A stretch of 33,286 nt of DNA from an uncultured Candidatus Saccharibacteria bacterium (GTDB lineage Bacteria; Patescibacteriota; Saccharimonadia; Saccharimonadales; Saccharimonadaceae). Below are positions 15,712-21,582 of this stretch, piece after piece (the first letter of the stretch is position 1; every line of letters starts with the position of its first letter). The position numbers and the translations under genes were made by a program. The notes under the pieces were generated by a model, which ran no database searches, had not been told where the DNA came from, and was given only the letters and a program-made list of their open reading frames with translations. The stretch lies in contig CANBEI010000008.1 in assembly GCA_947367565.1 (NCBI GenBank), positions 1 to 33,286 on the forward strand, read 5' to 3'.

Positions 15712-16938
15712 ATGAAAGTTGCTCTCGTTTGTGATTGGTTGACCACGCCTGGCGGCGCTGAAAAAGTTTTGCTTGAGCTCCATCGTATGTATCCGAGCGC
15801 TCCGATTTACACCTCGCAGTACCGTAAGAAGGGAATTAACTGGTTTAATGACGCTACAGTCAAAACCGGTTGGCTCAACATCTTTCCCGCCGGTCTACGC
15901 AAATTCCTCGGTCCTCTGCGTCAACTTTATTTCTCGCACCTCGACCTCTCGGGTTATGACCTCGTAATTTCCGTTACCGGCGCCGAAGCCAAGAGTATTA
16001 AAACCCGTAAAAAGCCACGCCGACAGCGAACTTGTACAGCGCGTACAAGTTCAACCGCATTCCACCTCTGTTATTGTCATGTTCCGACTCAGTATTATTG
16101 GCAAATGTATGATAAGTATCTCGAACACCCTGGCTTTGGCCTCCTCGATCCGCTCGCCCGCCTTGGGATTAAACTCCTTGTGAAACCTTTACGCAAGGCT
16201 GATTTCCGTGCCGCTCGCCGCCCAGACCAGTTTGTTACGATTTCGAGCTACGCCGCTGAACAGATTGAGCATTATTATCACCGTGTCGCCGAAGTCGTCG
16301 CTCCGCCAGTCGAAGTCGGGAAATTCTCCCAGACTCATCGCCGCCCGAAGTTATCCACAGACTTTTCCACAGGCTACTATGTGATTTCTTGTCGCCAAGC
16401 CCCCTGGAAGCGTGTCGATCTCGCGATTAAAGCTTGCATGGAACTTAAAAAACCTCTACTCGTGATTGGTGACGGCGCTGAACATGCCAATCTTATCAAG
16501 CTCGCCAAGGATTCGCCCTATATCCAATTCATCCCTTGGATCAACGCTACCGAACTTTCCGCCTACCTCGAATATGCTAGCGCTTATATTTTCCCCAGTA
16601 TGGAGCCTTTCGGCATTGCCGCCGTCGAGGCCTTGGCCGCTGGATGTCCGGTAATTGCCTATGCTGAGGGCGGTAGTCGTGACATCGTCCAGCCAGGGAA
16701 GAACGGCATGCTTTTCGACGAGCAGACCGTTGATTCGCTAGTCGCTGCTATTAAGGATTTCGAGACGCAGAAATTTAAACGCTCTGTTATTAAGCAGACT
16801 GCTCAAGTTTTTAAGGCGCAAAATTTCCAAAAAGGTATCAAGAAGCTCGTCGCGACTGCCCTGTCCGAGCAACCCAAGCCAGCCAAATTGCAAAATCCTG
16901 AAGCTGACGAAACCTCTAATTCCGAGCCGAGCGCATAA
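15712..16938 (+). CDS. Family 4 glycosyltransferase with palindromic inserts
   Basis: The 408-residue GT-B enzyme begins MKVALVCDWLTTPGGAEKVL and has LCYCHVPTQYYW, RRPDQFVTISSYAAEQI, the Rossmann start YYVISCRQAPWKRVDLAIKA, LLVIGDGAEHANLIK and the nucleotide-sugar site FPSMEPFGIAAVEALAAGCPVI. Two stretches interrupt the usual spacing. One, before LCYCH, is basic and Thr/Ser-rich (KKPRRQRTCTARTSSTA) and is encoded over a 10-bp inverted repeat (16028-16052). The other, just before YYVIS, is KLSTDFSTG, encoded by DnaA-box-like DNA (16351-16373). Both lie in likely surface loops, so the enzyme is probably active. It has a Pro/Glu-rich C-terminal tail. It is cotranscribed with the genes on either side. 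Confidence 0.92.
   Translation: MKVALVCDWLTTPGGAEKVLLELHRMYPSAPIYTSQYRKKGINWFNDATVKTGWLNIFPAGLRKFLGPLRQLYFSHLDLSGYDLVISVTGAEAKSIKTRKKPRRQRTCTARTSSTAFHLCYCHVPTQYYWQMYDKYLEHPGFGLLDPLARLGIKLLVKPLRKADFRAARRPDQFVTISSYAAEQIEHYYHRVAEVVAPPVEVGKFSQTHRRPKLSTDFSTGYYVISCRQAPWKRVDLAIKACMELKKPLLVIGDGAEHANLIKLAKDSPYIQFIPWINATELSAYLEYASAYIFPSMEPFGIAAVEALAAGCPVIAYAEGGSRDIVQPGKNGMLFDEQTVDSLVAAIKDFETQKFKRSVIKQTAQVFKAQNFQKGIKKLVATALSEQPKPAKLQNPEADETSNSEPSA
16028..16052. repeat. 10-bp inverted repeat within the glycosyltransferase coding region
   Basis: GAACTTGTAC (16028-16037) and GTACAAGTTC (16043-16052) are perfect complements around AGCGC. It lies in an insertion absent from the usual family spacing, suggesting a small palindromic element was inserted and kept in frame. 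Confidence 0.6.
16351..16373. repeat. DnaA-box-like direct repeats within the glycosyltransferase coding region
   Basis: TTATCCACA (16351-16359, the exact DnaA-box consensus) and TTTTCCACA (16363-16371) are spaced by 12 bases. The reverse complement shares CCTGTGGAAAAGT with the repeat block at 31429. The encoded peptide falls in a loop of the enzyme. Confidence 0.55.
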
Positions 16939-16940
16939 CC

Positions 16941-18818
16941 ATGAAATACCTCAAGCGTTTTCTCATCGTCCTCGTCTACCTCTTGCCGGCCGCCCTCTAT
17001 TGTAGCTACTATCCTATTATCAAGCTCGGCGAAACCAACTCCATGAACTTCGAACTCTCCCTCCCCCTGATTTGGCTTGTATTGTTTGACATCGTCTCCT
17101 TCATTAGCCTGATAGGGATAGGGAAGAAACGTCGGTCGCATACGTCTTCTAAGAAACTCTCCGCGACCAACGGGGAGCGGGCGAAGCAAGGAGTCCCCGT
17201 AACGACGGGCGACGACGAAGCGGGTTTCGTAAAGACGCATGCGACCGACGTTTCTTTAGCTATTTCCGATCGGCGTTTTTTCCTCTTCTCCCTTTTCCCA
17301 TTTTTCGCCACCCTTTCCATCTTCTGGTCCGCAAACCCTACTCGTGCCATCCTTACCGCCGGCATTATTTGGCTAGTTTTCTTTGCCGTATTCTCTTTAA
17401 TCTACGTTTTGCCCCTCCTAGAATTACCGGGGAATTTTAAACGCAATTGCCTCCGCAGTTTTTTCATCGCCTCGGTCATTGCCTGTTTGATTTGCTGGAT
17501 TCAATGCCTCCTCGACATCGCCGGCCTCGCTCGCGAGACCACCCTCATGTGCCGCGGCTGTACCTATCTCTCTTTTGGCTTTCCGCACCCTTCCGGCCTC
17601 GCCATCGAACCTCAATTCATGGGCAACCTCCTCCTCGCCCCTACTCTAACCTCCCTCTATCTCCTGATTTTTAATGTGCAAAGTGGAGGAGAAAAGAAGA
17701 GTCTTGTCATGTTGTGTATTCTTTTCTCCTCCACCCTCTTCCTTACCTTCTCCCGCGGCGCCATTTACGCTTACGCTGTCGCGCTTGTAATCATGCTTAT
17801 TTTTGCCATTCGCCGCCATGTTTTCCGCGCCAGCCTAGTTGCTATCCCGATTGCGACCTTCCTCGCGATTACCGGCATCCAAGGTATTTTTACTGTCATT
17901 GGCCCCACTCACGGCAGCTTCATCGATGGCGTTTCTAAATCAATCCACCAGCTCTCTCTTGGCATTATCGACATTCGCCCCAAATCTCCGTCAGTAAGCG
18001 TTGAAGACTCCTCAGAATCCACCCCTGTTAGCTCCCCAGAAGCCCCAGAGTCGCCCTCTGATTCCGGACCTTCCACGGATCAAGCCTCAACGGAAGCTAC
18101 CCCAGAAGAGCCCGAAAATGCCGAAAATCAGCCCTATTTCGAGGGTTATGTCGCCGAATCCACCACCGCTCGCCTTAATCTTAATAGAGCGGCCCTCGAC
18201 ACCTGGCTTTCCGCCCCCGGACACGCCGAATCTAGCCTGAGTATTGGCCTCCATTGTCATTTCTTCTTGCCTGGAACGGGGCCCGCCTGCACCGCTTCCG
18301 TTCCGCTTACTCCGACTAGCGTTCTCTTTGGCGTCGGTCTCGGAGGCGCTGGTACCGCTATGTATCTTAATTCTTTCATCACAGATATCAACAGTCCGAA
18401 AGAAATTGTCCAACATCAAGGCTTCTCCCTACTCCTTGAGCTCGGTCTCGTTGGCATCGCTCTGGCCATTTTCTCTCTGTTAATTGCCTTCTTCCCGCAG
18501 TTTTTCTCTCGTCGCTTCCTCGACGGCAAAGCTGCCAAAGTTCCTGAAAGTACCCAGAAGTCTGAAAAAATCTCCGAAACCGCCAAAAATCCTGCCCAAA
18601 AAGCTCCACCCAGCCCTTTTTGGCGACACCCCGCCCTGCCTCTGCTCGCTGCCCTGATTATTGCCTATCTCGTCACGCTCAATTTCTTCTCCGGTCTCCC
18701 CAATGCTCTCCAAATATACCTCATGCCACCTCTGTTGTACTATATATTCGTCGACGACTCTGCTTCACGAGATGTCAAAAAGCCCAAAAAAGCCCTTGCG
18801 CGAAGCTCCAATGCGTGA
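16941..18818 (+). CDS. O-antigen ligase/polymerase-like (Wzy/WaaL) membrane protein, with a repeat-element insertion
   Basis: The 625-residue protein has many hydrophobic helices and a large extracytoplasmic loop, the layout of Wzy polymerases and O-antigen ligases. FLTFSRGAIYAYAVALVIML matches the Wzy_C-like signature (S-R-G/S). The extended loop (about 350-490) contains a Ser/Pro/Glu-rich low-complexity stretch and several cysteines (LHCHFFLPGTGPACTAS), then GVGLGGAGTAMYL and HQGFSLLLELGLVGIAL, as expected for the family. Two hydrophilic insertions stand out: residues about 62-105, encoded by a 129-base hairpin element, and a Lys/Pro-rich loop at about 534-560. Function is likely polymerisation or transfer of the lipid-linked glycan; the two cannot be separated by sequence. 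Its last codons overlap the tRNA promoter. Confidence 0.85.
   Translation: MKYLKRFLIVLVYLLPAALYCSYYPIIKLGETNSMNFELSLPLIWLVLFDIVSFISLIGIGKKRRSHTSSKKLSATNGERAKQGVPVTTGDDEAGFVKTHATDVSLAISDRRFFLFSLFPFFATLSIFWSANPTRAILTAGIIWLVFFAVFSLIYVLPLLELPGNFKRNCLRSFFIASVIACLICWIQCLLDIAGLARETTLMCRGCTYLSFGFPHPSGLAIEPQFMGNLLLAPTLTSLYLLIFNVQSGGEKKSLVMLCILFSSTLFLTFSRGAIYAYAVALVIMLIFAIRRHVFRASLVAIPIATFLAITGIQGIFTVIGPTHGSFIDGVSKSIHQLSLGIIDIRPKSPSVSVEDSSESTPVSSPEAPESPSDSGPSTDQASTEATPEEPENAENQPYFEGYVAESTTARLNLNRAALDTWLSAPGHAESSLSIGLHCHFFLPGTGPACTASVPLTPTSVLFGVGLGGAGTAMYLNSFITDINSPKEIVQHQGFSLLLELGLVGIALAIFSLLIAFFPQFFSRRFLDGKAAKVPESTQKSEKISETAKNPAQKAPPSPFWRHPALPLLAALIIAYLVTLNFFSGLPNALQIYLMPPLLYYIFVDDSASRDVKKPKKALARSSNA
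17124..17256. repeat. Hairpin repeat element, copy 1 (inside coding sequence)
   Basis: The arms at 17126-17148 and 17232-17254 are complementary over 23 bases with one mismatch, and pairing continues two bases outward. Inside, GAAACTC pairs with GGGTTTC. The apex carries GCGACCAACGGGGAGCG, the mini-hairpin GCGAAGC and the hairpin CCCGT-AACG-ACGGG, all of which recur in copy 2 (26557-26706). The 129-base core is exactly 43 codons and keeps the host frame open. Confidence 0.8.
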
Positions 18819-18824
18819 TAAAAT
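18796..18824 (+). promoter_or_regulatory. Promoter for tRNA-fMet, inside the end of the preceding gene
   Basis: TTGCGC (18796-18801), 17 bases, TGA-TAAAAT (-10 at 18819-18824). The predicted start, near 18831, is a few bases before the tRNA 5' end. The TGA of the extended -10 is the stop codon of the upstream gene. Confidence 0.55.
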
Positions 18825-18834
18825 AAAACTACGT

Positions 18835-18911
18835 CGCGGGATAGAGCAGCCTGGTAGCTCGTTTGGCTCATAACCAAAAGGTCGTTGGTTCAAATCCAAC
18901 TCCCGCAACCA
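18835..18911 (+). tRNA. Initiator tRNA-Met (anticodon CAU), CCA encoded
   Basis: The 77 bases fold as a complete cloverleaf: acceptor CGCGGGA/TCCCGCA, D arm GAGC/GCTC, anticodon arm TTTGG-CTCATAA-CCAAA, T arm GTTGG-TTCAAAT-CCAAC, then ACCA. Initiator identity is shown by the C1-A72 mismatch and the A11-U24 pair. The usual three G-C pairs next to the anticodon loop are reduced to two, because pair 29-41 is U-A. The CCA tail is encoded and shared with the left arm of the following hairpin. Confidence 0.95.
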
Positions 18912-18955
18912 AAATGGCGTACATACTGTCCCCCCACAGATGTGCGCCATTTTGG
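18909..18955. other. Long hairpin sharing the tRNA CCA end
   Basis: CCAAAATGGCG (18909-18919) pairs with CGCCATTTTGG (18945-18955). Pairing continues through TACAT/ATGTG and CTGT/ACAG with one bulged A, giving about 20 bp around a CCCCCC loop. The left arm begins in the tRNA CCA. No T-run follows on the plus strand, so it is not a standard terminator. It could protect or end the tRNA precursor, or mark an insertion boundary at the tRNA 3' end. Confidence 0.65.
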
Positions 18956-18978
18956 TATTGATGTATATTCCTACTATC

Positions 18979-19025
18979 AAAAAGAAGGCACTCTATTGTC
19001 CCAATACAGGGACGCAAATGCCTTC
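18979..19025 (-). terminator. Intrinsic terminator of the nuclease/winged-helix operon
   Basis: Read on the minus strand, GAAGGCA (19025-19019) pairs with TGCCTTC (18990-18984), with an inner GTCCC/GGGAC stem, and is followed by TTTTT (18983-18979). It lies 22 bases after the nuclease gene. An outer GGTATTGA/TCAATACC pair (18954-18961 with 19024-19031) extends the structure. Confidence 0.7.
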
Positions 19026-19046
19026 AATACCATAATTCTATCATAC

Positions 19047-19460
19047 CTAGGAGTACACGTCAATAATCTTTTGATTTTTTGTGATTAATATAATCCGCCT
19101 AATCCCGGTAGAGTTATGAGCCAAATAATACTTGATTCTAGCTAACGCCTGAGCTGTGCCCATGCTCCCTGGTTTCAATAAACTAATAATAATTTTGTCG
19201 GATTGCTTCTTTGCCTTTCGTAGATTATCCTCAATTGTATGCTTGCCTCTTCCTCTGATATTCTTAATTTCCCATAAATCGCCCCCATTGACGACCTTAA
19301 TATCAGGCGTAGAGCTGATACTACGTGGCACAAACTCCACGTTACTATGAAATAGCTTCGTACATAGTTCTGCGACGGTCAGTTCATATTTGTCTGGTTT
19401 TGGCCTAAGGCTACTCGGTACGATTAGTTTATATTTATTCGTCTTCATTGGCCGCCTCAT
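19047..19460 (-). CDS. PD-(D/E)xK nuclease-like protein (CdiA-CT tRNase-like)
   Basis: The 137-residue protein has the order E31 in a helix (ELTVAELCTKLF), a strand, P52-D53-I in SSTPDIKVV, then E64-I-K66 in DLWEIKNI, and a following helix with AKKQSD before a strand (KIIISLL). This is the PD-(D/E)xK active-site layout, and the ...EIK...A-x-KQS-x-x-III spacing resembles CdiA C-terminal tRNA nucleases and related phage or ICE proteins. It may cut RNA or DNA; the substrate is inference. Its ATG at 19460 overlaps the upstream gene by 26 bases. A second ATG at 19448 (MKTNKY) follows a GAGG and may be the real start, giving 133 residues. Translation is coupled to the winged-helix gene. Confidence 0.7.
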   Translation of the reverse strand: MRRPMKTNKYKLIVPSSLRPKPDKYELTVAELCTKLFHSNVEFVPRSISSTPDIKVVNGGDLWEIKNIRGRGKHTIEDNLRKAKKQSDKIIISLLKPGSMGTAQALARIKYYLAHNSTGIRRIILITKNQKIIDVYS

Positions 19461-20265
19461 TACTCTTGAGATTCAATTCGCTTAGCATATCGATAATATC
19501 GTCAGCCATCTCCAAAAATTGATTAATCTTCTTTCGCACATCTCGTGGTAGTACAGAGCTATATTTACACGAAGCGCTTAACTCCCAACCGTCGCCAGAC
19601 TCAAAGACCCCTCGCTCTTTCTCAAAACTTTTGCTGCCTGTATCTCTAGACGTTAAGGCTTTTGGTTTATCTTGAGGTGGCTGCTCGTTTTTCGATGGGG
19701 ATTCCTCCTGCGTAACATCCGCAGCACTCTCTGTTTCTGAATTCATTAGAATCGAATCTGTCCGAATAACTCCATGCTCAAGACGGCCCGCGAAAGCTGC
19801 TGATTCGCGAAATACCCTTGCTGCGGTCTCCGCAGCCCTGCTTGAAATGCCATAATTTCTTGAAAGAATATTCTCGAGCATTTGCGGTAGCGCCTGTTCA
19901 GCATAAGACTGTAATAGCTTATTGTACAGTGCAGGGGTCTCACAAGCTTCGACGATTGCTTTATTTTTTTCTTCATTGCTAGTGTAGTTAAGGATCCTTT
20001 CGGCTAATTCTGACATGGAATAGGTGCTTCCAGAACGAGACAATAAACCGAAATATCCACAAGACGCAATTCTACTAGCAGAAATCCCATTTACACCCTT
20101 ATAACCTAGGGCTTGCGCCGCCTCTTCGCGCGAATAAGGCCCTTTACCTAGTCTCTCGCGTAGCGTCGCCACGTCCTCGATCGCCGTTTCAAGGTTGCTG
20201 CTCGGATACGGGGAACTACGCTCGGTGTGTTTCTTATTCACGGTGTTTTCTGTTGCATTCGCCAT
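19435..20265 (-). CDS. Winged-helix protein paired with the nuclease; function unknown
   Basis: The 276-residue protein has a likely winged-helix domain at about 25-90. Its sequence (REEAAQALGYKGVNGISASR, then GYFGLLSRSGSTYSMSELAE) follows the pattern 'A..LGY....G.S.R.I.....YGLL...G..Y.MS.LA..IL'. A helical segment follows at 90-155 (CETPALYNKLLQSYAEQALP; GISSRAAETAARVFRESAAF), as in uncharacterised mobile-element proteins. Residues 165-215 are low-complexity and polar, and the C-terminus has an acidic helix (FLEMADDIIDMLSELN). It has its own strong promoter and an AGGAGGT ribosome binding site, and its end overlaps the nuclease start. It could be a regulator, a targeting partner or an immunity protein. 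I know of no assigned function. Confidence 0.8.
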   Translation of the reverse strand: MANATENTVNKKHTERSSPYPSSNLETAIEDVATLRERLGKGPYSREEAAQALGYKGVNGISASRIASCGYFGLLSRSGSTYSMSELAERILNYTSNEEKNKAIVEACETPALYNKLLQSYAEQALPQMLENILSRNYGISSRAAETAARVFRESAAFAGRLEHGVIRTDSILMNSETESAADVTQEESPSKNEQPPQDKPKALTSRDTGSKSFEKERGVFESGDGWELSASCKYSSVLPRDVRKKINQFLEMADDIIDMLSELNLKSNEAANEDE

Positions 20266-20300
20266 ATGATACCTCCTGTTCGTTATTTATCTATAATTAC

Positions 20301-20329
20301 AGTATAGCCAGCGATTCAGTGAATGTCAA
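20301..20329 (-). promoter_or_regulatory. Promoter of the winged-helix/nuclease operon
   Basis: Minus-strand TTGACA (20329-20324), 17 bases, TATACT (20306-20301), followed by a leader of about 30 bases with AGGAGGT before the ATG at 20265. A strong consensus promoter for an accessory operon. Confidence 0.75.
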
Positions 20330-20611
20330 GAACGAAATGGTGAATAAAATGAAACAAAAACTAACGCTCCAAAATTATCTCTGTAAAATAGCCAAGAGCT
20401 TGAGATAGAACATGTACATTCGATTCATTAGCTATCATGAAAAGTAGTTTACGCTCCATGCGACTTGGAAACTGTGCCCGTTTTCTTGAAGTTAGCTCAG
20501 CTACGCTGACGATTACTTTTCCACACCTGCGCAAAACCGCCCCATTGACACAAAGCTAGAACGTTATATACTCTAACTTGCTTCTATCCCAAGAAATAAC
20601 CATAATAAGTA
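20330..20611. other. Gene-free stretch upstream of the unknown secreted protein
   Basis: I find no gene longer than about 35 codons. There is a plausible plus-strand promoter: TTGACA (20545-20550), 16 bases, TATACT (20567-20572). A 23-codon open frame from 20337 has no convincing ribosome binding site and no recognisable product. The rest shows no repeat or strong hairpin. Confidence 0.4.
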
Positions 20612-20640
20612 TTGACTTTTTCGCCAATCTGTGCTACAAT
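20612..20640 (+). promoter_or_regulatory. Promoter of the conserved-spacer family, copy P1
   Basis: TTGACT (20612-20617), 17-base spacer ending CTGTGC, TACAAT (20635-20640). The spacer resembles those of the promoters at 24116, 24430 and 32708. The following leader (to 20726) has AGGGG/CCCCCT pairing around an AGGC/GCCT stem, a 10-codon open frame at 20655-20687, and ends in a GGAGGAG ribosome binding site. Confidence 0.75.
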
Positions 20641-20726
20641 GAAAGAATAAGCACATGAGGGGAGTACTTAGGCATATTAACAGATAGCCTTCTACCCCCT
20701 CCGACATAAAAAGGAGGAGAATAAAA

Positions 20727-21473
20727 ATGAAGAAAAATGTAGTATTGACGGTAGCAATGACCATGGTAGCGGTTCTGATTTGTGTGGGGTTTGGTTTTCA
20801 TCTTGGCGCGAAGCAGGCGGCCAACGTAGATTATCTAAAGAACCCTGCACTTGATGCAGCCTGGTCTTCAGATTATCCCGTAGGCGTCGGCACCAACAGC
20901 CCCGAGGATGCGCCAAAAGAGCCTTTTGTTACTGCTGGCGAGCTAATTGAAGAAACCGACGATTTCGGTTGGCTATTATTGCCTGCCGTGTCACTGTCCT
21001 TAGACGGTATAGCTGTGAAAGCTGCGCTTTCGACCAACACAGAGTGGAAAACTGCAACCAGCTATCAGGCAACCCTTCAGTTACCTGACGAAGTCTTTAT
21101 TGACGGCTCAGATTGTAAGGCAGACGTCTACTATCCGACATCGCTAAAAGCCGGTGAAACCGGCACGATTATTGTAATTGTGTCGTCTGATAACGGTTAT
21201 ACTTATTGTGGCTATTGTCAGTTCACGGCTGCCGACAATCTGCAGATTGTTTATGGCAGTGATCACCCGCAGGTAACGTCTGGCGGAGATTTTGACACGT
21301 CGCTTGATGGTTACCGGTTAGATGTTAATTTCTACACCGCCGCTACTCCCGAGCATCGCAGTAATCGTGACGGTTCAGCCGGTCATTATGGAGCATGGGG
21401 AGACATGACCATAGAGTTTATCGACATTACTGATACTACTGATCCGCGGGTTTCATTGCTCGACAACATCTAA
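20727..21473 (+). CDS. Secreted or membrane-anchored protein of unknown function
   Basis: I do not recognise this 248-residue protein. It starts with a signal-like segment (MKKNVVLTVAMTMVAVLICVGFGFHLG, about 27 residues) and no clear cleavage site, so it may stay anchored. The exported part is acidic and beta-prone, with segments such as ATSYQATLQLPDEVF and GTIIVIVSSDNGYTYCGYCQF. Three cysteines (one in DGSDCKADVYY, two in the CGYC pair) could form disulfides or bind a ligand. GGAGGAG at 20712-20718 supports the ATG at 20727. It is a single-gene unit with a strong promoter, a structured leader and a terminator, suggesting high expression. It could be a surface or pilus-associated protein; nothing in sequence proves that. 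Confidence 0.8.
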   Translation: MKKNVVLTVAMTMVAVLICVGFGFHLGAKQAANVDYLKNPALDAAWSSDYPVGVGTNSPEDAPKEPFVTAGELIEETDDFGWLLLPAVSLSLDGIAVKAALSTNTEWKTATSYQATLQLPDEVFIDGSDCKADVYYPTSLKAGETGTIIVIVSSDNGYTYCGYCQFTAADNLQIVYGSDHPQVTSGGDFDTSLDGYRLDVNFYTAATPEHRSNRDGSAGHYGAWGDMTIEFIDITDTTDPRVSLLDNI

Positions 21474-21504
21474 ACTATTTTTCTGAAAGGAGGCCGTCTT
21501 ATCA

Positions 21505-21529
21505 AAAAGCGCCACTTAGTGGCGCTTTT
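21505..21529. terminator. Bidirectional intrinsic terminator
   Basis: AAAAGCGCCAC and GTGGCGCTTTT are perfect 11-bp arms around TTA, with A- and T-runs on both sides. It serves the secreted-protein gene on the plus strand and nusA on the minus strand. Confidence 0.88.
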
Positions 21530-21582
21530 CTCATGTCAAATTTACTTCCTACTCCACCCCGCCGCTCGTCTCTTCGGTATCA

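Noticed and set aside
16351-16373. DnaA boxes as a replication origin
   Set aside because: Only two boxes, inside a coding region, with no AT-rich unwinding element and no dnaA or dnaN nearby.
17009-18713. Several 60-118 codon frames antisense to or out of frame with the Wzy/WaaL-like gene
   Set aside because: Low-complexity, Arg/Glu-rich or Pro-rich products without start signals; shadows of a C-rich coding strand.
18909-19031. CRISPR array or insertion sequence after the tRNA
   Set aside because: The structures are two different hairpins, not regularly spaced repeats, and no transposase or Cas gene is present; one hairpin is a terminator.
20337-20408. 23-codon frame in the gap before the secreted protein
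   Set aside because: No ribosome binding site or promoter at suitable spacing, and no recognisable sequence.
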